The translations under genes and the position numbers were made by a program. From the NCBI GenBank assembly GCA_946478975.1, contig CAMLEO010000016.1, positions 1 to 46,316 of the forward strand: a stretch of 46,316 bases of DNA, read 5' to 3'. This stretch comes from an uncultured Steroidobacter sp. Lineage in GTDB: Bacteria; Pseudomonadota; Gammaproteobacteria; Steroidobacterales; Steroidobacteraceae. The notes under the pieces are model-generated. The model had not been told where the DNA came from and did no database searches. It was given only the letters and a program-made list of their open reading frames with translations. This document shows positions 35,548 through 42,717 of this stretch, one piece after another (positions within the stretch are counted from its first letter, which is position 1; every line of letters begins with the position of its first letter).

Positions 35548-38058
35548 ATGAACCTGCGACTCCGTCTCCTTGCCCTCGCCTCTGCGTTCACCTTCTCCGC
35601 GCACGCCGCCGGTCCCGCGCCGTTCGACCTTCGCGGCCCGTCGCTCGAAGTGAGCGTGGCCCGCGAGAAAACCATGCTGCCGATCGCGCAGGTCCCGCAC
35701 CTCGCGGCCGGCGACAAGCTGTCGATCAAGGCCGATTTCCCGAAGGATCAATCCGAGCACTACCTGCTGATCGTCAGCTTCCTGCGCGGGCCAACCAATC
35801 CGCCGCCGAAGAACTGGTTCTTCAGGTGCGAGACCTGGAAAAAAGCCTGCGCCGAAAAAGGCTTGAGCGTCACGATCCCCGAAGACGCCCAGCAGGGGCT
35901 GGTGTTCCTCGCCCCCGAGGCGGGCGGCGATTTCAAGACGCTGCTGAATGCAGTCCGCGGCCGCCCCGGTGCGTTCGTGCGCGCCTCGCAGGATTTGAAT
36001 CAAGCGACGCTGGATCGATCGCGGCTCGAACGTTATCTCACCGCCATTCGCCGTGCGAACGCCGCCAATCCCGCGGTGTTGAAAGACACGACGCCGCTGC
36101 TCGCACGCAGCCTCGGCATTCGCGTCGATGAGAAATGTCTCGATCGTCTGCCGCAGCTGCAGGCGCCGTGCCTGATGCAGGGACAGGACACACTGATTCT
36201 CAACGACGGTCACAGCGTTTCCATCGTCGAGGCGCTCACCACCGGGCCCGCGAGCGATCTGGTGATGGCCGCCAGCACCACGCCGCAGGCGAACTATGGT
36301 TATTACAGCCCGTATCTCGCCTCGCTGCTGGACCTGGGCCGCCTGTTCGATTCGTTCCGGCTCGCAAACTATCAATACATTCCGGCGCTCGCGACCGCCG
36401 TCGGCAACCAGCTCACATTGACGCTGAACACGCCGCCTTCCTTCCACGATCCGAAGTCCGTGCTGGTCTCGGCGCTGCCGGCGATCGAGGAAGCGCTGCC
36501 GCCGCCGCTGCATGCGGTGAGCCCGAAAGATATCTACTGTGCGCGCAGGAACTCGCTCGTGCTGCCGGTCGAAGGCGCACCGCTCGTGTTTGCGACGGAA
36601 TATGCGCACAACACGTTTCTGCGCGTGAGCGCAAAGAACGGCGATGTGATCGATCTGCCCGCCACCGCCGATGCCACGCAAGGCGGCTTCGTCGTCGACA
36701 CCTCGCCGCTCGCGTCCGCAAGCCTCGAAGATCGCTTCAAGGGCTCGCTGCACGGCTACTGGGGCTTCGAGAAATTCGACGGCCCGGGCTTCCAGCTCGT
36801 CAACACCCATTCGCAGTCCTGGGCGCCGGCGTCGCCGGACGATGCGTCGCTGATCGTCGGCCGCGAGAACACCATTCATCTGCAGGCCGGCAGCGTCGCC
36901 TGCATCGATCGCATCATGGCCAAGGATCCCAGCGGCAAGGAGCTGCGTGTCGAGTGGTCGCCGGTCAAGACCAACGAAATCGAAGTCAACCTGCCGTTGC
37001 AACAAGCCGAGCCCGGCGCGCTGACGCTGTTCGTTTCTCAGTTCGGCTCGGCCGAGCCGCTGCCGGTGGAGCTGCGTGCATATCCGGAGGCCGGCCGCTT
37101 CGAAAGTTTCTCGATTCACGCCGGCGAGTCGCATGGCGTGTTGAAAGGCAGCCGGCTGGTCGATGTCGCCAGCCTGTCGCTGCAGGGCCTGGAGTTCGTG
37201 CCCGATCGCTCCGCCCCGGCTGCGAGTGATTCGCTGCGCATGGAAATAAAGCCCGCCGAAGCGCCGGCGAATACGCCAGCTCCCAGCTTGCAGCAAGGCG
37301 ACACCGCGAAAGCAAAAGTCACATTGCGAGATGGACGCAACTACACGGTGAGTGTCACTGTGAATGCGCCGCGACCGAGCATCGAGCTGGTCGGCAAGAG
37401 TGTGCAAGCCTCCACGCGCACCAACGAAGCAAACATCGAGCTCGCGAGCCAGGATCAGTTGCCGCAGGATGCGCAGCTCATCTTCTCAGTGCGCGCGAAG
37501 TCGCCGGCGACCTTCCCTCGCGAGGCGAACATCGAAATCGCCAGCGAAGACGAAGCGTTCGCCACCACGTTGAGCCTCTCGAATCGCACCATCACGCTGG
37601 CAGATGCCAAGGTCGCAGTGGCGACGTTCGATCCGGCCAAAGCGTTCGGCTTTTCTGCCTTCGGCAAGCTCAAGTTTCGAATCGTGAATCAAGGGGTCGC
37701 AGGCGATTGGCAGCCGTTGGCGACGCTGGTGCGCCTGCCGGTGCTGCAGGCATTGCAATGTCCGACGGCCGAAGATCAGTCGTGCAAGCTGACCGGCTCG
37801 AATTTGTTCCTGGTCTCGTCGGTGTCCAGCGATCCGGATTTCAAACATGCCGTCGATGTGCCGGCGGGCTTTCCGGGCCGCGCCCTGCCCGTGCCTCGGC
37901 CCAGCAAGAGCGGGCTTTATCTCAAGCTGCGCGATGACCCGAGTGTGGTGAACGTCGCTTCGTTGGCTCCGCAGGAGCTGCCGGCGCCGCCGGCCGAGAC
38001 TGCTCCCGCTGCGGCTGCCGTCGAGCCGTCGGCAAGTGTGAGCGCAGCGGGATCGTAA
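35548..38058 (+). CDS. Large exported protein of unknown function
   Basis: I do not recognise a family. The 836-residue product has a signal peptide (LRLLALASAFTFSAHA, mature near AGPAP), a possible signal-peptide cleavage at residue ~20 and no further transmembrane segment. It is beta-rich, with many alternating hydrophobic/charged strands, a Pro/Ala-rich C-terminus (LPAPPAETAPAAAAVEPSAS) and few cysteines. Several ~90-residue segments (for example IELVGKSVQASTRTNEANIEL and ANIEIASEDEAFATTLSLSN) look alike, suggesting repeated Ig-like domains. ATG 35548 is used since the signal peptide starts there. It lies 95 bp upstream of the ECF sigma operon on the same strand and may be its substrate, target or independent. 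Confidence 0.75.
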   Translation: MNLRLRLLALASAFTFSAHAAGPAPFDLRGPSLEVSVAREKTMLPIAQVPHLAAGDKLSIKADFPKDQSEHYLLIVSFLRGPTNPPPKNWFFRCETWKKACAEKGLSVTIPEDAQQGLVFLAPEAGGDFKTLLNAVRGRPGAFVRASQDLNQATLDRSRLERYLTAIRRANAANPAVLKDTTPLLARSLGIRVDEKCLDRLPQLQAPCLMQGQDTLILNDGHSVSIVEALTTGPASDLVMAASTTPQANYGYYSPYLASLLDLGRLFDSFRLANYQYIPALATAVGNQLTLTLNTPPSFHDPKSVLVSALPAIEEALPPPLHAVSPKDIYCARRNSLVLPVEGAPLVFATEYAHNTFLRVSAKNGDVIDLPATADATQGGFVVDTSPLASASLEDRFKGSLHGYWGFEKFDGPGFQLVNTHSQSWAPASPDDASLIVGRENTIHLQAGSVACIDRIMAKDPSGKELRVEWSPVKTNEIEVNLPLQQAEPGALTLFVSQFGSAEPLPVELRAYPEAGRFESFSIHAGESHGVLKGSRLVDVASLSLQGLEFVPDRSAPAASDSLRMEIKPAEAPANTPAPSLQQGDTAKAKVTLRDGRNYTVSVTVNAPRPSIELVGKSVQASTRTNEANIELASQDQLPQDAQLIFSVRAKSPATFPREANIEIASEDEAFATTLSLSNRTITLADAKVAVATFDPAKAFGFSAFGKLKFRIVNQGVAGDWQPLATLVRLPVLQALQCPTAEDQSCKLTGSNLFLVSSVSSDPDFKHAVDVPAGFPGRALPVPRPSKSGLYLKLRDDPSVVNVASLAPQELPAPPAETAPAAAAVEPSASVSAAGS

Positions 38059-38078
38059 TGCTCTAGCCGCAAATTTTG

Positions 38079-38110
38079 CGTCGGCCTGTGATACTTCGTC
38101 CTGGCCGACG
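38079..38110. repeat. Inverted repeat before the ECF sigma gene
   Basis: CGTCGGCC (38079-38086) and GGCCGACG (38103-38110) are perfect 8-base arms with a 16-base spacer, immediately before TATAAC. The repeat lies between the 836-residue gene's stop (38058) and the sigma start (38154). It could be an operator or a leader hairpin; no T-run follows. Confidence 0.4.
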
Positions 38111-38153
38111 TATAACCATCATGAGCCCTGGACAGGCAATGATGGAGCGAACG

Positions 38154-38672
38154 ATGGCATGGCTTCCGGTCAAGGACGTTGACTGGAACGCTGTTTACAA
38201 AGATCAGCTGCCGCGCGTTTATAACTACCTGCGCTTCCGCATCGGCAACGAATCGGATGCGGAGGAATTGACCTCGCGCACGTTCGAGAAGGCGTGGCGC
38301 GGCCGCAAGTTGTATCAGCGCGACCTCGCCGGCTTTTCCACCTGGCTGTTCACGATCGCGCAGAACGTCGCGATCGACCATCTGCGGTCGAGCCGTCCGC
38401 ACCTGCCGTTGGAATCCGCCATGGAGGTGGTCACGCTCGACACTCCTCACGACGATGCCGAACGCGATTCGAATCTCGCGCGGCTCGCCGCTCTCTTGCG
38501 TCACCTGCCGCAGCGAGACCAGGAAGTCGTCGCGCTGAAATACGGCGCCGACCTCACCAATCGCGACATCGCGCGACTCACCGGCCTGAGCGAATCGAAC
38601 GTCGGCACGATCCTGCATCGGGCAGTGCGCGAGCTGCGCTCGGGCTGGGACTCGCGGGAGCAGCAGCCATGA
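38154..38672 (+). CDS. ECF-type RNA polymerase sigma factor
   Basis: A 172-residue sigma factor with regions 2 and 4 only, typical of the ECF group. Region 2 spans ~18-75 (VYNYLRFRIGNESDAEELTS, then FSTWLFTIAQNVAIDHLR). Region 4 spans ~115-165 (LPQRDQEVVALKYGADLTNR, then IARLTGLSESNVGTILHRAV), a helix-turn-helix binding the -35. ATG 38154 is chosen because GGAG lies 6 bases upstream; in-frame ATGs at 38121, 38139 and 38142 are alternatives. Its stop overlaps the next gene's start as ATGA, so the two are translationally coupled. The next product is a membrane-anchored PstS-like protein, the expected position of an anti-sigma factor. Target promoters are unknown. Confidence 0.93.
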   Translation: MAWLPVKDVDWNAVYKDQLPRVYNYLRFRIGNESDAEELTSRTFEKAWRGRKLYQRDLAGFSTWLFTIAQNVAIDHLRSSRPHLPLESAMEVVTLDTPHDDAERDSNLARLAALLRHLPQRDQEVVALKYGADLTNRDIARLTGLSESNVGTILHRAVRELRSGWDSREQQP

Positions 38673-39979
38673 ACGACGATTTCCTGCGGAAACTGCAGCG
38701 CCCGCCGTCCGCCGCGTTCGAGCGTCAGCTCAGAGCGCGGCTGCGCGAACAGGAGCTCACCGAAACGACGGCACGTCGCCCGAGCTGGACGCTGCTGCTG
38801 ATTGCTGTACTCATCGGCGGGACCGCGCTGGCGGCTGTGACGTATCTAACGATGCAACCTGCACCCGCACCTGTGGTGCAAGTCACATCGGTGAAAGTCA
38901 CCGCATCGAATGCACCATCGGCGCCCTTGCCGCCGCCAGCAAACATCGCCCGAGCCGCTGAACCGCAGGACAAACCTGCAGCGGCACCGGCGAGCGGCGC
39001 CAGTCTGGCGTCCGACATGCAATCCTCCGCACCGCCGCTCATCCGCATTACTGTGACGCCGGATGTCCAGGCGCTCGCGAAACTAACAGCTCCGTACACG
39101 GCACCCATGCGCTCCGGCTCGTTCGAGGCGAACGATGGGGCTGTAGCCTTGCGAGAACTTTGCATCGGCTCGGCCGAGAACCCGGCGATCGTCATTACGT
39201 CCCGACGCATCTCCAAGGATGAGCTCGATGTATGTAATGCGCCGGCCGTGGGCGGACTGTTAGCAGCCACGTTGGCTCACGTGGCCGTCGTGGTGACCGC
39301 GGCACAGACCGCCAGTCCCATGCAACTGTCCCGCGACGCTGTGCTGCGTGCCGTCCTGAAACGCGTCCCCGCGCCGGACGATCCGTCGCGACTCATCGAC
39401 AATCCCTATACGCGCTGGAATCAAATCAATGGCGCACTCGACGACCGCCGGATCGAGATCTTCGGACCGGCGCGCGATACGGCTGCGTTTCAGATATTCG
39501 CCGCCGCGCTGCTGGAACCGGCGTGCGACAAATATCCAGCGATCCAGACCCTGCAGCACTCGGACAGAAAGGCCTACGAGAATATTTGTTTCGCCCTGCG
39601 CGAAGACGGCGTGTACACCGAGACGCGGCTGAACGGCACCTTCGTTCGCCAGCAGCTGTGGGCAAATCCGAACGCCATCGCCATCGTCGATTATCTGTTC
39701 TACTCGGCAAACAGCGCGGATTTCCTCGGCAGCCTGCTGGCCGGCGCGCCGCCGACACGCGAATCGATCTTGAACGGCAGCTATGGCGCCGCTCGCACGC
39801 TCTACTTCTATGTCCCTCGCTGGCGCTATGAGCGCATTCCCAGAATCCACGGGTTCGTGGACGAATATCTGCGCCTGCAGGGCCTCGGCACTGGAGGCGC
39901 GCTGATACCGGCGGACGGCAACTCGGACGCCCGGCGATCCCACTACTCCGTGCCGCTAACCGAAGTCAAATTGAACTGA
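38669..39979 (+). CDS. Membrane-anchored PstS-like substrate-binding protein, candidate anti-sigma/sensor
   Basis: A 436-residue single-pass protein. A short basic N-terminal region (~1-38, LRKLQRPPSAAFERQLRARL) would be cytoplasmic, residues ~40-62 form a TM helix (WTLLLIAVLIGGTALAAVTYL), and the rest is periplasmic. A Pro/Ala linker precedes a domain resembling the phosphate-binding protein PstS: ALRELCIGSAENPAIVITSR, YTRWNQINGALDDRRIEIFG, and REDGVYTETRLNG ... NPNAIAIVDYLFYS. Anti-sigma factors of this layout sense outside and release their ECF partner, so this may be the sensor of the coupled sigma (ATGA overlap). The short cytoplasmic stretch is unusually small for an anti-sigma domain. 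The ligand (phosphate or another) is not known. Confidence 0.8.
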   Translation: MNDDFLRKLQRPPSAAFERQLRARLREQELTETTARRPSWTLLLIAVLIGGTALAAVTYLTMQPAPAPVVQVTSVKVTASNAPSAPLPPPANIARAAEPQDKPAAAPASGASLASDMQSSAPPLIRITVTPDVQALAKLTAPYTAPMRSGSFEANDGAVALRELCIGSAENPAIVITSRRISKDELDVCNAPAVGGLLAATLAHVAVVVTAAQTASPMQLSRDAVLRAVLKRVPAPDDPSRLIDNPYTRWNQINGALDDRRIEIFGPARDTAAFQIFAAALLEPACDKYPAIQTLQHSDRKAYENICFALREDGVYTETRLNGTFVRQQLWANPNAIAIVDYLFYSANSADFLGSLLAGAPPTRESILNGSYGAARTLYFYVPRWRYERIPRIHGFVDEYLRLQGLGTGGALIPADGNSDARRSHYSVPLTEVKLN

Positions 39980-39994
39980 GCACGAGGAATTCAC

Positions 39995-40603
39995 ATGCAC
40001 CCGCACTTTCGCCGAGCGCTTGCTGTTGTCATCGCTTTCACCCTGCCATCGCTGGCAAACAGTGCCGACTCGCGCAGCGATGGCGCGAACACGGTTCCCA
40101 TCTCGACCGTGATCGCCGCGGTCGCCAGGCGCAGCGGCAAGAAATTCATTGTCGACCCGCGAGTTCAGGGCGACGCCGTATTGTTACAAGACAATCCCGC
40201 CGCGCTGTCGTATGACGATTTTCTGATGTTGATGAACGTCCACGGCTTTGCCGCCGTCACGAATGGCGATTATGTTCGCGTCGTGCCGGACGCATCCGTG
40301 CGACAGATGGCGCTGCCGCTCGCTGATGGTGACAAACATCCGCTCGCGGAATACGTCACGCGCGTCATCACTGTGAAAAGCATTCCGGCGAGTCAGCTGG
40401 TGCCGCTGCTTCGGCCGCTGATTCCTCAGCAGGGTCACCTGGTCGCGCTGCCTTGTACCAACGATCTGATCGTCGTCGATACGTTTGGTAATACGCAGCG
40501 CCTGGAGCAGATCATCAAAACCCTGGATCGCGGCGAACCGTATGTGCCGGAGAAATGCCGGCCCGGCGAGGCTGCCCGTGCGGCGGACAAAGGTGATAAG
40601 TAA
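39995..40603 (+). CDS. Exported secretin N-domain (N0-N1-like) protein without a channel domain
   Basis: A 202-residue exported protein with a signal peptide (LAVVIAFTLPSLANSA). Residues ~30-100 resemble the N0/STN domain of GspD/FecA-type proteins (VPISTVIAAVARRSGKKFIV then DDFLMLMNVHGFAAV). Residues ~115-180 resemble an N1 domain (VTRVITVKSIPASQLVPLLR ... NDLIVVDTFGNTQRLEQIIK). The secretin barrel is absent; the gene ends with a short basic tail. GAGG precedes ATG 39995 by 8 bases and the gap to the PstS-like gene is 15 bp, so it belongs to the ECF operon. It may act as a periplasmic adaptor between the anti-sigma protein and an outer-membrane partner. Role is inferred. Confidence 0.82.
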   Translation: MHPHFRRALAVVIAFTLPSLANSADSRSDGANTVPISTVIAAVARRSGKKFIVDPRVQGDAVLLQDNPAALSYDDFLMLMNVHGFAAVTNGDYVRVVPDASVRQMALPLADGDKHPLAEYVTRVITVKSIPASQLVPLLRPLIPQQGHLVALPCTNDLIVVDTFGNTQRLEQIIKTLDRGEPYVPEKCRPGEAARAADKGDK

Positions 40604-40607
40604 CGAA

Positions 40608-41054
40608 TTACTTCAACACCGGCGTGTTGATCTCCACGACACGCCGGTCCCGCAGTTCGACGCTGCCGCCCAGGAAACTCCCCGAGTCAATTTCCAACGC
40701 ATAAAACAACGTCCGCCCGGCTCCGTCTGCAGAGGGCCGCGCGGATGTGGGCGCCCCGAGCGCTTCCACCACTTCCAATTCGCTCATGCCGACGCGCAGC
40801 CGCTGCCAGTTGTTCAGCTGTAGCCAGAGCGGCGCGGTTGAAGGCGCCGGCTTTTCTTGATCCCTCTGTGTCGAAATCGGCGGCGCTCCGGACTGTCGCC
40901 GCAGGTCCGAGATCTCTCGCGACAGATCGCGCACCTGCTGTTCGAGCCGGCGCACGTCCTGCTCGAGTTTTATAACTTTGTAGTCGTCCGCCGCGGCAGC
41001 CGGCCCGGCGGACGACAACATCAGCATCGCGACGATGGCGTGAGACGCTTTCAT
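40608..41054 (-). CDS. Exported coiled-coil protein with BamE/SmpA-like C-terminal domain
   Basis: A 148-residue exported protein. A signal peptide (AIVAMLMLSSAGPAAA) is followed by a short coiled coil (~27-55, VIKLEQDVRRLEQQVRDLSR) and a C-terminal BamE/SmpA/OmlA-like domain: WQRLRVGMSELEVVEALGAP, then LFYALEIDSGSFLGGSVELR. These domains are common in periplasmic or outer-membrane proteins with scaffolding or assembly roles; this copy is not the housekeeping BamE, which is a lipoprotein of another context. Its ATG overlaps the GH29-like gene's stop by 4 nt (ATGA), so the two are translated together. The partner function is unknown. Confidence 0.82.
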   Translation of the reverse strand: MKASHAIVAMLMLSSAGPAAAADDYKVIKLEQDVRRLEQQVRDLSREISDLRRQSGAPPISTQRDQEKPAPSTAPLWLQLNNWQRLRVGMSELEVVEALGAPTSARPSADGAGRTLFYALEIDSGSFLGGSVELRDRRVVEINTPVLK

Positions 41055-42094
41055 GGTTTCACAGGGGTGTCCCGAATAGCTGTGCTGATCGCCTTCAACT
41101 GCGCGAGAAACTCGGGAGCATAAGTGCCGTTGCGCTGTGCCGGCGTATCCCAGGTGACCGTGCCGCCGACTTCGGCGACCCGACGGCTGAACGCGACCGC
41201 CTGATCGGTTTGAAAGCGCGCCGCGCCTCGCCCCCACGTGGCGCCAAGATAACTCAGGAAATGAATCCGTGCTCCATCGACCAGGCCGTCGGTGTTGCGG
41301 CGGGTGGTATTCCACAGATTGGGATCGGAAATTTCTCCCGCGATGTAATCTTCGTCCGGCGTGAGCGACAGCACGCGATTGACGACGCCAGGGTTGAACG
41401 CCACCGCCGCCTGCGGATTGCCGGCGCGGGCCGCGGCTGCAAACGAGCTGAAATTCGGCGCCTCGACGCTGCGATACATGCGGTTGGGCCAATAGACGCC
41501 ATCGAACCACCAGCCACTGACGCGATCGCCCCAGCGCACCGACCACTCGCGAATGATCGCTTCCCAGCTGCGCTGAAACTCGGCGTTCCGATACGGGCCG
41601 TTCTGCCATTTGAGCGCGGCCTTCGCGGCCTCGTCGCCCGCCGGCCCGCCCGAAGGCAGGTACACCATCAACCTGATCTTGCGCTTCGCGAGCGCGGCGG
41701 AGAGGTCCGAAATGAGATCCCGTCGTGACAGCCGGCTCGGCTTGATGCCCGTGAGCCGATCGTATGTCGCATTAGGCGCGAGGTAATAACCCGAGTTCTG
41801 GCCGATGCTGATCAGGAAATATTTCGCGCCCACCGAGTCCAGCTGCTGGGCCAATGTTTCCACGTCGAAGCCGTCGATCAGCTGATTCCAGTTTGCCGGC
41901 GTCATCGCGTCCGGCTGATCCTGCATGATCCAGTCATGCAGGAAATGCATCATCACCCCAAAGCGCGCTTCCCGCATCCAGTCGGCGCGGTTGGAGTTGG
42001 TCGGGGCGGAACTGGTTTGAGCGCCGACGTTCGCGGCAAACATGAAAGCGAACGACGCGAACAGAACGAGCGGGACGACAAAGCGATTGCGCAT
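41051..42094 (-). CDS. Exported alpha-L-fucosidase-like glycoside hydrolase (GH29-like)
   Basis: A 347-residue exported enzyme. The signal peptide is VVPLVLFASFAFMFAANVGA. The domain starts with WMREARFGVMMHFLHDWIMQ, matching the first strand of GH29 alpha-L-fucosidases, and has D198 in GWWFDGVYW at the position of the catalytic nucleophile. The usual downstream general acid region is not obvious, and the protein is shorter than a typical GH29 enzyme (~450 residues or more), so substrate and activity are uncertain. ATG 42094 is chosen for the signal peptide and GGAG 12 bases upstream. The following gene overlaps it by 4 nt. It is probably part of a plant- or algal-polysaccharide response together with the xylanase. 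Confidence 0.82.
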   Translation of the reverse strand: MRNRFVVPLVLFASFAFMFAANVGAQTSSAPTNSNRADWMREARFGVMMHFLHDWIMQDQPDAMTPANWNQLIDGFDVETLAQQLDSVGAKYFLISIGQNSGYYLAPNATYDRLTGIKPSRLSRRDLISDLSAALAKRKIRLMVYLPSGGPAGDEAAKAALKWQNGPYRNAEFQRSWEAIIREWSVRWGDRVSGWWFDGVYWPNRMYRSVEAPNFSSFAAAARAGNPQAAVAFNPGVVNRVLSLTPDEDYIAGEISDPNLWNTTRRNTDGLVDGARIHFLSYLGATWGRGAARFQTDQAVAFSRRVAEVGGTVTWDTPAQRNGTYAPEFLAQLKAISTAIRDTPVKP

Positions 42095-42150
42095 GGTGGC
42101 GTGTGACTCCATAGATGCAGTACCACACCCCACCACACAGCCATCATGCC

Positions 42151-42169
42151 GAACTCCCTTGCGGAGTTC
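42151..42169. repeat. Inverted repeat in divergent region between GH29-like and small-secreted genes
   Basis: GAACTCC (42151-42157) and GGAGTTC (42163-42169) form a perfect 7-base stem with a CTTGC loop. It lies 57 bp before the GH29-like start (42094, minus) and 90 bp before the small secreted gene (42259, plus). A TAGTAT-like -10 occurs at 42203-42208. It may be a shared operator. Confidence 0.35.
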
Positions 42170-42258
42170 CAGCAGCGCCGGCTCGCACGCCTGGGCAGAT
42201 GCTAGTATCCGGCGTGGCGGGAGTTGGCGCGTTTATAACTTTGAGACAAGGAGTCCTC

Positions 42259-42657
42259 ATGCGAGTGCAACTGGTTACGATCGGATTACTGGCCCTGATC
42301 TCCGGCATCGCCCTGGCGGGGCGCGTGCAACCAGCACCCGTCGTGGTATTCGTGGATGCCGACGGGTCGGGCCAGGCGAACGGCAACATGGCAACGGCAC
42401 GGTTGTCGGCGAACAATGTGGAATACATCGGCTGCGGCGTGCGCAAATCAGACAACGGCGCGGGCGGTGCGGCCGTCAATGGATTCTGCCAGGCCAGCGA
42501 CGCGGCGGGTGTGACCGCTTATTGCTCCACCCAGAATGCCGACTTGCTGGATGTGATCGAGAACGTGGCGGATTATTCCTTCGTCACGTTCGCCTGGAAC
42601 AGCGACGGACGCTGCCGGACCATCGGCATCTCGACCCAATCCATGTATATCCCTTAG
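42259..42657 (+). CDS. Small exported protein of unknown function
   Basis: I do not recognise a family. The 132-residue product has a signal peptide (LVTIGLLALISGIALA, mature from GRVQP), a compact beta-rich body and four cysteines (YIGCGVRKS, NGFCQAS, TAYCSTQ, GRCRTIG) that could form two disulfides. It has no TM segment beyond the signal peptide. The start is well supported: AAGGAG lies 6-8 bases before ATG 42259. It is divergent from the GH29-like gene and convergent with the large TonB receptor, whose terminator lies just beyond its stop. Confidence 0.78.
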   Translation: MRVQLVTIGLLALISGIALAGRVQPAPVVVFVDADGSGQANGNMATARLSANNVEYIGCGVRKSDNGAGGAAVNGFCQASDAAGVTAYCSTQNADLLDVIENVADYSFVTFAWNSDGRCRTIGISTQSMYIP

Positions 42658-42670
42658 CAGAGGCTCCCTG

Positions 42671-42709
42671 AAAAAATCCGGCGGCGACCTGACTTGAGGC
42701 CGCCGCCGG
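42671..42709 (-). terminator. Rho-independent terminator of the TonB-receptor gene
   Basis: On the minus strand the stem CCGGCGGCG/CGCCGCCGG (42709-42701 and 42686-42678) is nine perfect GC pairs, with an AGG/CCT-like inner pair, and ends in ATTTTTT (42677-42671). It starts nine bases after the receptor stop (42718). The reverse direction has only an A-run before the stem, so it probably acts for the receptor alone. Confidence 0.9.
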
Positions 42710-42717
42710 TCAGGGGA

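Noticed and set aside
35491..37407. 638-codon minus-strand open frame opposite the 836-residue gene
   Set aside because: The plus-strand frame has a signal peptide and normal composition; the minus frame is rich in Arg/Gln as expected of a shadow.
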